Below, in pieces: positions 24,526-33,102 of a stretch of 64,000 nucleotides of DNA; position 1 is the first letter of the stretch; every line of letters starts with the position of its first letter. The stretch lies in NCBI GenBank assembly GCA_035906255.1, contig JAMIFM010000025.1, positions 124,001 to 188,000 of the forward strand. Direction: 5' to 3'. A program made the position numbers and the translations under genes. The notes under the pieces are model-generated. The model did not search any database. It was not told the DNA's origin and saw nothing but the letters and a program-made list of their open reading frames with translations. Source of the stretch: SB11 sp035906255 (GTDB taxonomy: Bacteria > Bacteroidota > Bacteroidia > UBA8524).

Positions 24526-27108
24526 ATGAAAAAAACTATCTACCAATTTGCTAATTGGCATTTTATGCCGCTAAAACTCGTCGGAACGCTACTTTTAATC
24601 ACAATTTTTTCGTCTGTTTTTGGCCAAGTTGATGACCCACAAGGATTTAGTACTGAAAAGACACGGCAAGAAGCATTGAAAAGGGGGATGCACAGTGATG
24701 AGGTAAGTACCTACATTGAAGCCAAAAGAAATAACTATTACTTTGAAAAGAGGCTGAGAGAGAGTGGGGAGGCAAGAAAAAACCTTGCTACCCCATTAGG
24801 CTTTACAAGAAAATCGGGTAATCCAGCTTGCGAAGGCGAATTTGAAAATGGTACGGTTAGTCCTTGGCATTGTTGGACAGGCATCAACGATAGCGGCTTG
24901 TATTACTATTATTTTGACTCAGTGTACTTTGTTCCCGGTCAGGTTTACAATCAACACACCATAATGACGTCAGGAGCTTATGATTCAGTTGTTAATACAA
25001 TTCCTGTTGTTAGACCCGGAGGTGGAAACCACTCAATAAAGTTAGGAAATAAACAAGCAGGGATGGGGACTGAGGCGATTTCTAAAACTGTTGTTGTTTC
25101 AGGTTCGTGTATCTCGTTTTGGTATGCATTGATATTTCAAAATGAACATCCTAACGAACCCAACGCCCAGCCTTTTTTTATGTTTAGGGTTAGGGATAAA
25201 AATGGTAACATAATTCATACTTATGAAAAGATAGCATCATATGATACCTCATTTTTTGATCTTTATCCAAATAATGTTATTTATAGGGATTGGACAAAAT
25301 ACACCTATGAACTTGGCTGCGAATATGAAGGTGATACAGTTACCTTAGAGTTTATTACTGCTGATTGTATGTGGTCCGGACATTTTGGATACGCATACAT
25401 TGATGATATCTGCTTTGAAGACTGCATGAATTGTTGTGAAACATGCGACGATATGCTGAATCATATTAATTATTTTGTTAGCAGCCCGGTATTAAAGTAT
25501 ATAGGTAGCACAGATTCTACTTGCTGTTATAGGTTTTGGCCAATTTTTGACCCTGACTTGTTTGCATGTTTGCCTGCCGGTATCAAGGTTTATAAAGATG
25601 GGGATACTTCAACGGTATACTCAAGCTATCAAAACGATTCTGCAATCTCGTACTGGTTCAATACAAGCGTACTTGATTTTTGTTTAAACCGGTCCCAATT
25701 CACCTCACCGATAACTGTTCGTATTGCATTCTATAATAAAGATGGCGAAGTAATATGTGATACAATTAAGCAAACATTACAACCGTGCCACTCATCGTCA
25801 TCAGGTTGTAATTGTAACAGTTTGTTTGATGATGAGAATTTTGCAAATACGTCTATCATTAAAAAAGACACTGCTGCATCTGATGAATACGATTGCTGTT
25901 TTACTATTGAACCTTTTAGAGATACTTCAATAATCAAATGTCCCTATTATGGAATGCGGGTGTATAAAGACACTGTTGGCGGAATAGGCTACGCATATTT
26001 AGATAGCTTTAAAACAGGAACTCCTATTGGAGGCCCGGGTGCTGATATGGGTGATACAAATAAGATGAAGTTCTGTATTGGGGCATATGTGTTTTCGAGC
26101 AATGGCCCTCAGAAGCTTCGGATAGAGTATCTGGATTCTACAGGGAAAGTTATTTGCTCAAAAACAGAGACCGTAAACTGTGAACAATCTTGCTGTGAAA
26201 ATGTAAATGTGTTTGTTAGAAAAGATACCACAGAAACCGATCCGTTTAAATGCTGTTACCGTTTTGAAGTATGGTCATTTGCCTGCAATAGAACCTATAC
26301 TGCCGAATTAATGCGCCAAACAAGTACCGGCTGGGTAAATGCAGGTAATGACACGTTTAGTCTCACTCGTCCTATATTCTTTGATGTATGCTCAAACAAT
26401 GATGATACAGCAAGGTATATGATATTTATTAAAGACAGTGCAGGAAAAATACTTTGTACAAAAGAAGTAGTACAAACTTGTCCAACTTGTTGTAAGCTGG
26501 TTAACTACTCAGCAACTTACGTTGCTCCATCGCCACACCTTGACCGTTGCTGTTGGGACATAAATGTGTATCCTATGGCCACTCAAGAGTGTAATATATG
26601 GAATTGGGCTGTGTATGACAGCTTGCACAAAGTACCTTCGTCATACCCACCCTTTATGCCACCAAGTGGCGTTTATCAGGGCAGGCACTGCACGCCTATA
26701 ATCCATGCTCCTAACCCTGCACCGGGCACATCGGTTACCATTAAGTATTGCATTAAACGGTATTTAGCAGTGTATGATAATAACGGGAATTTGTTATGTA
26801 TTAAACCCATAGAGTTATGTTGTACCCGCACGTATAGCAATCCTCACAACCCTAACGGGCCTTTGAATATTGATATTATTCCTAATCCGTTTAATGATGT
26901 CTTTACCATGAGTATGGATTTACCGCAAGCAATGCCGGTTGCCGTAAACGTTGTTAACTCATCAGGGTCAACAGTATTTAGTAATAACTATGGGCCACAA
27001 CCTGCCGGAATATTCTCAACACAAATAAACCTTGCAGGCCTGCCTGCCGGCACCTACACCTTGTCTGTAAACAACGGGCAAGCTACCGCCCAAATAGTGA
27101 AACAATAA
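24526..27108 (+). CDS. T9SS type A cargo protein with four Cys-rich repeats
   Basis: 860 residues from ATG 24526 (MKKTIYQFANWHFMPLK then a hydrophobic signal segment ending near VFGQ); an in-frame start at 24487 would put 13 residues in front. Layout: signal peptide; a beta-rich domain (about 95-300) ending YAYIDDICFEDC, resembling MAM/lectin-type jelly-roll modules; four Cys-rich repeats (nt 25432-26823); and a C-terminal sorting domain with IIPNPFNDVF and ending AGTYTLSVNNGQATAQIVKQ, the T9SS type A signal that directs export across the outer membrane and surface attachment. Each repeat starts with a Cys pair (CxC in repeat 2), has an inner Cys pair before an aromatic residue, and ends GK-V/I-C-type. 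No enzyme motif seen; probably an adhesin or surface scaffold. Confidence 0.75.
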   Translation: MKKTIYQFANWHFMPLKLVGTLLLITIFSSVFGQVDDPQGFSTEKTRQEALKRGMHSDEVSTYIEAKRNNYYFEKRLRESGEARKNLATPLGFTRKSGNPACEGEFENGTVSPWHCWTGINDSGLYYYYFDSVYFVPGQVYNQHTIMTSGAYDSVVNTIPVVRPGGGNHSIKLGNKQAGMGTEAISKTVVVSGSCISFWYALIFQNEHPNEPNAQPFFMFRVRDKNGNIIHTYEKIASYDTSFFDLYPNNVIYRDWTKYTYELGCEYEGDTVTLEFITADCMWSGHFGYAYIDDICFEDCMNCCETCDDMLNHINYFVSSPVLKYIGSTDSTCCYRFWPIFDPDLFACLPAGIKVYKDGDTSTVYSSYQNDSAISYWFNTSVLDFCLNRSQFTSPITVRIAFYNKDGEVICDTIKQTLQPCHSSSSGCNCNSLFDDENFANTSIIKKDTAASDEYDCCFTIEPFRDTSIIKCPYYGMRVYKDTVGGIGYAYLDSFKTGTPIGGPGADMGDTNKMKFCIGAYVFSSNGPQKLRIEYLDSTGKVICSKTETVNCEQSCCENVNVFVRKDTTETDPFKCCYRFEVWSFACNRTYTAELMRQTSTGWVNAGNDTFSLTRPIFFDVCSNNDDTARYMIFIKDSAGKILCTKEVVQTCPTCCKLVNYSATYVAPSPHLDRCCWDINVYPMATQECNIWNWAVYDSLHKVPSSYPPFMPPSGVYQGRHCTPIIHAPNPAPGTSVTIKYCIKRYLAVYDNNGNLLCIKPIELCCTRTYSNPHNPNGPLNIDIIPNPFNDVFTMSMDLPQAMPVAVNVVNSSGSTVFSNNYGPQPAGIFSTQINLAGLPAGTYTLSVNNGQATAQIVKQ
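25432..26823 (+). repeat. Four tandem Cys-pair protein repeats
   Basis: Repeat starts at nt 25432, 25807, 26191 and 26488; the last ends at 26823. Lengths are about 125, 128, 99 and 112 codons. Shared order: CC or CxC, about 25 residues, CC followed by Y/F/W, one Cys, then FC/VC/HC, then G-K/E/N-hydrophobic-C, then C. Spacing varies but the order of cysteines does not. Confidence 0.65.
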
Positions 27109-27142
27109 CAATCAAATTTTTCATAACTACCTACCTTTATCA

Positions 27143-27174
27143 ATCCCCTGCCAATTTTGGCAGGGGATTTTTTT
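27143..27174 (+). terminator. Intrinsic terminator after the Cys-repeat protein
   Basis: Ten-base-pair perfect stem ATCCCCTGCC / GGCAGGGGAT, loop AATTTT, then a seven-T run. Confidence 0.9.
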
Positions 27175-27301
27175 GTTAAATTTTTTTTAGGCTTAGTAGT
27201 AAACAGATGCGTGTTGGTAGTACAATTGCTATCAGCCGTATAATACAAGGGTTTTAGGGCTTTTCAGCGGGCAGCATAAGCATAAGTAACAGTGTTCTTG
27301 C

Positions 27302-27793
27302 ATGAAAAAAGCCATGAAAAAGAGCCGCTTAAAAACCATGTTTATTTTGTTGCTGATACAGTTGTTTGTTGTATCAGCTTGCAGCAAAAAAGAAGAAAGT
27401 CCTGAGCCAACCGTTAAAGACACATCGGGGCAAGGCAATAACGGCAATAATGGGAATAACAACCCGCCGCCTCCGGTAACGGATACCACCAAATTGTTTA
27501 CCGATATGGGTTGGTTTATTAAAAAACTATCCAAAGATGGGGTAGAGCAAACTGGTCACTTTTTAATCGGGGCATCGTACAAGTTTAATCTCCCTAACAC
27601 CTATTTCTTTTCAATTCCCGGTTATCCCTCAGCCGACGGTACTTGGGTTTTTGAGCCCAACAATAAAAAACTAATTAAGGTAACTAACCAAAGCGGAACC
27701 CGCACATGGAAAGTGCTATCCATTTCAACCGCTAAACTGGTGATTGAAGAAAATGAAAGCAACGGGGTATGGGTTACAGAATTTTCTCATTAA
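27302..27793 (+). CDS. Lipocalin-like lipoprotein, copy 1
   Basis: 163 residues. Signal peptide with lipobox VVSAC (Cys at about residue 27), then a Pro/Gly/Asn linker (GNNGNNGNNNPPPPV) and a single beta-rich domain of about 95 residues with GHFLIGASYKF, GTWVFEPNNKKLIKV and W-K-V-L-x-I segments, as seen in the small lipocalin-like lipoproteins common in Bacteroidetes. Ligand unknown. Closely similar to the next gene, 33 nt downstream, so the two arose by tandem duplication. A second in-frame ATG at 27314 is possible. Confidence 0.7.
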   Translation: MKKAMKKSRLKTMFILLLIQLFVVSACSKKEESPEPTVKDTSGQGNNGNNGNNNPPPPVTDTTKLFTDMGWFIKKLSKDGVEQTGHFLIGASYKFNLPNTYFFSIPGYPSADGTWVFEPNNKKLIKVTNQSGTRTWKVLSISTAKLVIEENESNGVWVTEFSH

Positions 27794-27826
27794 ACACAAA
27801 CCATAAATTAAAATCAATTAAACACC

Positions 27827-28261
27827 ATGAAGAAAAATGTATCAAAAACAGTAACAATGCTGGTAGTACTAATGTTAGCTTTTGCTTCTTGCAAAAAAGA
27901 CGAAGGAACCACCACACCTACCAACAACACACCCTCTGTAAATAACAAGCCTGCCCTAATTGCAGATAAGTGGATTACCCAAAAAGTATTTATTGATGGA
28001 GCTGAACAACAAGGGCACTTTTTGGTAGGCTCAATTTATCAGTTTTGGGACGACGACAAATACTCATTTCTTATTCCCAACATGGGGAATGCGGGCGGTA
28101 CTTGGAAGTTTGAGAACGCACAGCAAACCATTCTTAAACTAAATGCTCCGCAAGGCTCAGGGCAAACGTGGAACATCAAAACGCTGAATGCAACAGCATT
28201 AGTAGTTGAAATGAATGCTTCTGACGGTAAGGTGTGGAAGTACGAGTTTTCGCATCCGTAA
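27827..28261 (+). CDS. Lipocalin-like lipoprotein, copy 2
   Basis: 144 residues. Lipobox FASCK near residue 22, short Thr/Asn/Pro linker, then the same domain as copy 1: GHFLVGSIYQFWDDDKYSF, GTWKFENAQQTILKL, W-N-I-K-T-L and EFSHP at the end (copy 1 ends EFSH). The linker differs in composition and length from copy 1 while the folded part is conserved. Followed by a terminator. Confidence 0.7.
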   Translation: MKKNVSKTVTMLVVLMLAFASCKKDEGTTTPTNNTPSVNNKPALIADKWITQKVFIDGAEQQGHFLVGSIYQFWDDDKYSFLIPNMGNAGGTWKFENAQQTILKLNAPQGSGQTWNIKTLNATALVVEMNASDGKVWKYEFSHP

Positions 28262-28286
28262 TCAATTAAAACAGAGATAACTGCTG

Positions 28287-28319
28287 AAAGCTGTGGGCAT
28301 TATTGCTCGCAGCTTTTTT
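28287..28319 (+). terminator. Intrinsic terminator after lipocalin-like pair
   Basis: Twelve-base-pair stem with two G-U pairs (28287-28298 / 28305-28316), six-nt loop, then T6 with the stem's own T residues. Confidence 0.8.
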
Positions 28320-28371
28320 ATTATAAGGTAAAACGTTTTATTTCGTTAGTATAAAACTAACCGTGTAACTG

Positions 28372-29676
28372 ATGCGAATAATAGTTGCTTGCCTACTAAT
28401 TTTTTTCACAGGGATAATACAAGCGCAAGATGTTGCCATTGCCCTGCCTAATATGAATGTGTTGTACATTGGAATTGAGAATGAGGTTGAGATTGCTGTA
28501 AATGGATATAGTTGTAAAGAACTAATAAAAGAAATTACAAACGGGCAGGTTATTGAGCGTAATGGAAAAATTTTTTTGGTGGTGAGGGCTAGGGGTATTG
28601 CGATTTTAAAAGTAGGGGTGAAACAAAAGGGTAAAATTAAGTGGTTGAAAGAAATGGAGTTTAGAGTGCGGAAAATTCCTGAGCCTGAGCCAATGCTGGG
28701 TGTATTACAAGGCGGAGAAACGCACAATATCCATACAATTATTGCCAATGCACAAAAATTATACATGAGTTTGGGTGAAGGGTTTGCTACAGCAGCGGTA
28801 AAATCGGTAGTAAGCAAGTATTCGATTACATTGATAGATTCGTTTAACTATGAAACCTTTAAAGCAGAAGGCTCTTTAGTTTCAGCTACAGTGCAGTCAA
28901 AAATTAGGAAACTTGCACCGGGTGGTAAAATTATTATTTCAGATGTATACTACGATGTGTATAGCGATGGGATGTCCATTGTAACAAATGAACGGTGCGA
29001 ACGTACGGGAAATGTTGTGATAACCGTGAGACCTGATATAAGCGCCAGTAGTTTCGACGGTGGTTTTTACGATACTGCCGCCAAAGTGTATTACAGCAGT
29101 TTTAGAACAAATGATGCGGCATTTACTGATTTTGTTGGGAAAGTAAAGCATGGGTATTGGAACTATTATACAGGGTACTGTCCGCAAAGAATGTGGGGAC
29201 AGGAATATTATGACAGCGGCCGACTGAAAGTTTTGAAAGTATGGGATAGTAGTGGGCTGCTTGTGTTAGATGTTAATAAAGACTTAAATGCAGACACTAT
29301 GGTTTGGGTGGAATATTATCCAAATCGAACCATTAAACGTGCAGGGGTTGTGCTAACTAACAATGCCGGGTATGCCTATGAGGGCGAATTGGCAGAGTTT
29401 AAAGATAGAGTATCGGGCAATCCGGCACTTAACAACTATTCTGCAATGAATTTTATTCCCATAGGGAAATGGGTTGAATATTATCCGAATGGGGTTGTAC
29501 GTCAACGGGCTTATTTTGCAATTGTTGACGGTAAAACCCTTGACAAATACTACTACATTGAAGATGAAGGAAGTTTTCCCAAAGCAGTGGTTGCAGATGG
29601 CGTTTGGACAACTTATGACGAGAACGGCAACTTAATTGCCGAGTATAAATACAACAAAGGGTTTTATGTGAAATAG
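28372..29676 (+). CDS. Secreted GldM C-terminal-like domain fused to MORN-like repeats
   Basis: 434 residues. Signal peptide (MRIIVACLLIFFTGIIQAQ). Residues about 22-200 resemble the periplasmic C-terminal domains of the T9SS/gliding motor protein GldM: NMNVLYIGIENEVEIAV, ITNGQVIERNGKIFLVV, EFRVRKIPEPEP, then GG followed by a long strand pattern to GGKIIISDVYYDV. The N-terminal membrane helix and first periplasmic domains of GldM are missing. Residues about 250-434 contain four YYPNG-type units (GYWNYYTGYC, VWVEYYPNRTIKRAG, GKWVEYYPNGVVRQRA, GVWTTYDENGNLIAEY) as in MORN_2/YwqK-type repeats. True GldM is elsewhere; this may be a decoy, adaptor or accessory of the motor. Convergent with the CapA-like gene, 1 nt apart. 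Confidence 0.7.
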   Translation: MRIIVACLLIFFTGIIQAQDVAIALPNMNVLYIGIENEVEIAVNGYSCKELIKEITNGQVIERNGKIFLVVRARGIAILKVGVKQKGKIKWLKEMEFRVRKIPEPEPMLGVLQGGETHNIHTIIANAQKLYMSLGEGFATAAVKSVVSKYSITLIDSFNYETFKAEGSLVSATVQSKIRKLAPGGKIIISDVYYDVYSDGMSIVTNERCERTGNVVITVRPDISASSFDGGFYDTAAKVYYSSFRTNDAAFTDFVGKVKHGYWNYYTGYCPQRMWGQEYYDSGRLKVLKVWDSSGLLVLDVNKDLNADTMVWVEYYPNRTIKRAGVVLTNNAGYAYEGELAEFKDRVSGNPALNNYSAMNFIPIGKWVEYYPNGVVRQRAYFAIVDGKTLDKYYYIEDEGSFPKAVVADGVWTTYDENGNLIAEYKYNKGFYVK

Positions 29677-29691
29677 GCTATTTCAATAGCC
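29676..29691. terminator. Weak hairpin between convergent genes
   Basis: GGCTATT / AATAGCC, seven base pairs with a two-nt gap, overlapping the ends of both convergent genes. No long T-run directly after the stem, so at best a weak terminator. Confidence 0.3.
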
Positions 29692-30868
29692 ACTTCTTTT
29701 TCTCACCGTCAAACACATACTCCTTTACATTAGTACTGTGCTTTTCAAACAACTCGTGGCTGTCATCCCTAAACAATTGCAGTTGTTTTAGTGCTTGTTT
29801 GTCTAAAGTAATACTATCGTTCTCGTATTGCGATACGGGATAAATAGCATAGCTGTTTTTGCCGTTCACTTCTTTCTTATCCACCCAAGTTAAAAAGTAG
29901 CCACATTCCTTAAGGGTAGTGGTTTTTTCTTTCTTCTGTAGCACAAGTTTAAACATAGCTCCACCATCCTTGTAGCGTTCTCGCTGGTTGCTCACAAAAT
30001 TTCCAAGCGAATACACCACAATATTTTCACGTTTCAGTGTACTGTCATACTTGCGGTGCATAGGTTGTAATACGTGCGGGTGCGACCCTATCACATAATC
30101 AGCACCGTAACGCAGACATATATCAGCATAGTTCTTTTGGTAGGCATTGGGTAGGGGTTGGTACTCATCGCCCCAATGGGTAACAATAATAATTTTATCA
30201 GGATTAAGTTTTTTAACGGCTTTTATATCCTCTTTCATCACTACTGAATCAAGCAAATTAACAATCGTAGGTGCAGGAACGGGAATGCCGTTAGTTCCGT
30301 AGGTGTAATTCAACACCGCCACTTTAATTCCGTTTTTCTCCAACCACAAAATGTTATGTTTTTTGCGGTCAGCCTCATCTTTAAATGTACCCGTGCGGGG
30401 TATGCCTAAACTATCTAATACCTGTACTGTGCGAATAATGCCGTTTTTACCCCGGTCGCAACTATGGTTGTTGGCTGTAACCAAATACCGTATTCCTGCA
30501 CTTTGCATGGCGTTTGCCAATGCATCGGGGGCGCTAAATTGCGGGTAGCCGCTATAAGGTTCACCTGCCAGCGTAAGTTCAAGGTTGGCAATACTAAAAT
30601 CGACAGCCGAAGCAATGGGGGCAATGGGAGCAAAGCACGAGGAATAATCGTACTCCTTGGTCGAATCGTTATAAGCAGCCCTTATTTGGGGGCCGTGCTG
30701 CATCACATCGCCCATAAACAGCAGCGAAATTTCAGTAACGCTATCGGCTGCCTGTTGTTGGGGTACTTCAAGTGTTTTGCTGTGGGTTTGTTTGCATGAA
30801 GAACTAACAATAACAACGGTTATAGTTGCTGCAAAAGTGATATATTTTAGTAGTAGGCAGGGTTTCAT
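29678..30868 (-). CDS. CapA-family lipoprotein (poly-gamma-glutamate synthesis protein-like)
   Basis: 396 residues. Lipoprotein signal with SSSCK lipobox (Cys at about 25). The rest is a PGA_cap (CapA/YwtB) calcineurin-like phosphoesterase-fold domain: LLFMGDVMQHG, FSIANLELTLAG, VTANNHSCDRG, VTHWGDEYQP, IGSHPHVLQPM and VYSLGNFVSNQ are all conserved metal-site motifs. In Bacillus the homologue takes part in poly-gamma-glutamate capsule synthesis; in Bacteroidetes the role is generally unproven. No capB/capC homologue is nearby. Confidence 0.88.
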   Translation of the reverse strand: MKPCLLLKYITFAATITVVIVSSSCKQTHSKTLEVPQQQAADSVTEISLLFMGDVMQHGPQIRAAYNDSTKEYDYSSCFAPIAPIASAVDFSIANLELTLAGEPYSGYPQFSAPDALANAMQSAGIRYLVTANNHSCDRGKNGIIRTVQVLDSLGIPRTGTFKDEADRKKHNILWLEKNGIKVAVLNYTYGTNGIPVPAPTIVNLLDSVVMKEDIKAVKKLNPDKIIIVTHWGDEYQPLPNAYQKNYADICLRYGADYVIGSHPHVLQPMHRKYDSTLKRENIVVYSLGNFVSNQRERYKDGGAMFKLVLQKKEKTTTLKECGYFLTWVDKKEVNGKNSYAIYPVSQYENDSITLDKQALKQLQLFRDDSHELFEKHSTNVKEYVFDGEKKKWLLK

Positions 30869-30885
30869 TTATAAAGTGTAAACAG

Positions 30886-30893
30886 CAAAAATA
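30886..30893 (-). promoter_or_regulatory. -7 box TATTTTTG for the CapA-like gene
   Basis: Minus-strand TATTTTTG, 17 nt ahead of the ATG at 30868. Confidence 0.6.
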
Positions 30894-30962
30894 ATATATA
30901 AATGATGGTTACAAAGCGTTGCAAACCCGCCTTCGCGGTTTTATTAGTAACATTAAAAGCAA

Positions 30963-30970
30963 TATTTTTG
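30963..30970 (+). promoter_or_regulatory. -7 box TATTTTTG for the DUF350-SpeE cassette
   Basis: TATTTTTG, 19 nt ahead of the DUF350 ATG. It is the only consensus -7 box found upstream of the five-gene cassette. Confidence 0.6.
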
Positions 30971-30989
30971 ATGCAAGTAACACCACATA

Positions 30990-31271
30990 ATGAAAAAGCA
31001 TATTTTACTATTTGTATTTGCGTTAACCAGCTTACCTATATGGGCTGAAGTGGCCGAAAGACCTTTTTATGAAAGAGGAATTCCCGGCACACTTATATAC
31101 TCTGCCTTAGGTATTTTAATAACCTTGTTGGCGTTTAAAGTGATTGACTGGGTTACCCCCGGTAAACTGTCGAAACAAATTACCGAAGAAAAAAACATAG
31201 CACTTGCCATTGTTACAGGGGCACTTATTTTGGGCATTTGTATAATTGTTGCTGCTGCTATTAGCAGTTAA
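30990..31271 (+). CDS. DUF350 small membrane protein
   Basis: 93 residues. Signal-like first helix (MKKHILLFVFALTSLPIWA) and two further membrane helices (YSALGILITLLAFKVIDWV and IALAIVTGALILGICIIVA), with the charged loop TPGKLSKQITEEKN between them as in DUF350. The family has an unknown role and is repeatedly encoded next to DUF4178 proteins and spermidine-synthase homologues in other bacteria, from my knowledge of those neighbourhoods. First gene of a five-gene cassette. Confidence 0.75.
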   Translation: MKKHILLFVFALTSLPIWAEVAERPFYERGIPGTLIYSALGILITLLAFKVIDWVTPGKLSKQITEEKNIALAIVTGALILGICIIVAAAISS

Positions 31272-31275
31272 TTTT

Positions 31276-31713
31276 ATGTTAAACCTGCAAATAGGAAGCT
31301 CAATAAAAGTAAAAACTACTTTGTATAAAGTAGCTGCATACGTTTTGTATTGCAGCGAAGGCGAGTATTGGGCTGAATGGCGGCTGGCCAATGACTCGCA
31401 ACAAGGGTTTTGGCTGGCACAAGACAGCAACGGACTGACATTGTATGAAGAATTACCCGAAAAACCTACGATTGATGTGTATGAAGCAAAAGTGGCTAAT
31501 TTGGTAAAAGTAAACGGAATGGATGTGTGGCCGACAGCCAATTATAAAGCTACTGTTGTTGAAGCAAGAGGGGATGCAGGTGTACGCGAGAATGATTTTG
31601 AAGAAGTAGTTGAACTTGTGAATGAAGGTAGCAGGTTTGCCATTGTGGCACATCACATTGAATTGAAGTTATTTAAAGGGGAGCTACTAACCAATAAACA
31701 GGTAAAAATTTGA
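31276..31713 (+). CDS. DUF4178 protein, soluble form
   Basis: 145 residues from ATG 31276, four nt after the DUF350 stop; an in-frame start at 31246 would overlap DUF350. A beta-rich single domain with LQIGSSIKVKTTLYKVAAYVLYCSEGEYWAEWRL-type opening, the DUF4178 pattern, and no membrane segment. Function unknown. The stop codon TGA overlaps the TTG start of the next gene by 4 nt, indicating coupled translation. Confidence 0.65.
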   Translation: MLNLQIGSSIKVKTTLYKVAAYVLYCSEGEYWAEWRLANDSQQGFWLAQDSNGLTLYEELPEKPTIDVYEAKVANLVKVNGMDVWPTANYKATVVEARGDAGVRENDFEEVVELVNEGSRFAIVAHHIELKLFKGELLTNKQVKI

Positions 31714-33098
31714 GTACAACCCATAATTGTCCTGCTTGTTTAGCACCGTTTACGGTGCACAGCCCGCTTAGCCACTATTACGTATGCACTAAGTGTAAAT
31801 TGCTGTTGCACAAAACCAAAAAGGATGATTGGGAAAAGGATACAACCGCAAAAAGTGTTTACACTGATAAAATAGCCAGTGCATTTTGGATAGGAGATAC
31901 CGTAAAGGTTAAAGGTGTTGACTATACCTTGGTATCAATGGCGGGATATAAAGGCAATTATTTTGAATGGGATGAAGACGACGGGACGTATAGAGGAGCA
32001 GATCATTATCGGTTTATAGAGGTGAGGCTGCAAGATGATAAAGGCTTCTTTGTCAGTATGATTGAAGATGAAGAAGGTTTTGCCATTTCGCAACGGGTAA
32101 TACCTCCGCGAAGCTGCATACCTGAAGAGACATCAAAAGGGGATGTTGCTTTTTTTGAGTTGAAAGGTAACGGGAGTAAACTTGAGCAAGGAAACTACAA
32201 ACCAACGTCGTTTATAGGGGAGTTTAGCTATAAACCCGATATTGACGAAACTACCTATTACGCTGATATATTGCCTAATGAGGGTAGTAAACATGGAAAG
32301 TTGTCCGTTGAATGGCAACTGGAAAACAAGATTCCCCATTCGGTTGATTTTTTTGAAGACATAAGCTATAAGTTTAGTAACACAGCTTCATTAATCCAAA
32401 ACGAAGCAATATTAGCGCGGGCCAAACCCTTAATCTGGGCTAAGCATTCAGTGTTTTTATTTTGGGGCCTTGCTATGGCCTTTTTAATAATGGCAGCTAT
32501 TATGAAGGTTGCGGGCGAGAATTTTATTTTTAAGGAAAAATTCTCGTATGGTCTTTATGACGGGTTTCAAAAAGACTCTGTGGTTTCCGATGAAATTGTG
32601 TTGGAAGATGTGGGAGCTATGTATGAGTTATTAATTGAAAACGCACCCGGCAGTTCAGCAGACCAAAGTCTGGATGTTTCAATTGATGTGATAGATGCAA
32701 GCAATAGAATAGTGAATAGTTTTGATACCGATTTTTTTATTGAAAGCGGGTATGACGATGAGGGGGCTTGGACAGAAAGTGAAAAAGAGGCTAAGTTAAT
32801 GTTGCGTCTTAACCAAGCAGGAACCTATCGGCTTTTGATAACCTGCACAAACATCTCAGCATATAACAATAGTATTTCAGGTGATTTGAAAGTAACCCTT
32901 AACAAAACCCATGTGCTGCGCTACTATATGTTCGGGTTTGGTATTTGTGCGTTGTTGGGGTTTGTTTGTTTACAACTGGAAGCATGGTATATGTATAAGT
33001 ACTTCAAAAAATCAGTAGGTTTTTTTGCAACTGAATATGCTCAAGTGTTTTGGGGTATTGTGGGGCTTATTATTATTGCTATAATTTTTACCGTTTAA
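31710..33098 (+). CDS. Zinc-ribbon DUF4178 membrane protein
   Basis: 462 residues, TTG start overlapping the previous stop (TTGA). N-terminal zinc ribbon: CPAC at about 8-11 and CTKC at about 27-30. Then a DUF4178-like domain (about 55-200, GDTVKVKGVDYTLVSMAGYKGNYFEWDED). C-terminal half has a membrane helix (WGLAMAFLIMAAIMKV), an extracytoplasmic beta-rich domain of about 120 residues, and two more helices (FGFGICALLGFVCLQLEAW and IVGLIIIAIIFTV). This combination suggests a sensor or scaffold linking a cytoplasmic ribbon to the envelope; that is inference. Confidence 0.65.
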   Translation: MSTTHNCPACLAPFTVHSPLSHYYVCTKCKLLLHKTKKDDWEKDTTAKSVYTDKIASAFWIGDTVKVKGVDYTLVSMAGYKGNYFEWDEDDGTYRGADHYRFIEVRLQDDKGFFVSMIEDEEGFAISQRVIPPRSCIPEETSKGDVAFFELKGNGSKLEQGNYKPTSFIGEFSYKPDIDETTYYADILPNEGSKHGKLSVEWQLENKIPHSVDFFEDISYKFSNTASLIQNEAILARAKPLIWAKHSVFLFWGLAMAFLIMAAIMKVAGENFIFKEKFSYGLYDGFQKDSVVSDEIVLEDVGAMYELLIENAPGSSADQSLDVSIDVIDASNRIVNSFDTDFFIESGYDDEGAWTESEKEAKLMLRLNQAGTYRLLITCTNISAYNNSISGDLKVTLNKTHVLRYYMFGFGICALLGFVCLQLEAWYMYKYFKKSVGFFATEYAQVFWGIVGLIIIAIIFTV

Positions 33099-33102
33099 AA
33101 AG

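Noticed and set aside
30923..30942. Hairpin with T-run upstream of the DUF350 gene
   Set aside because: Short stem with a mismatch, between two divergent promoters where no transcript needs ending; perhaps a remnant.
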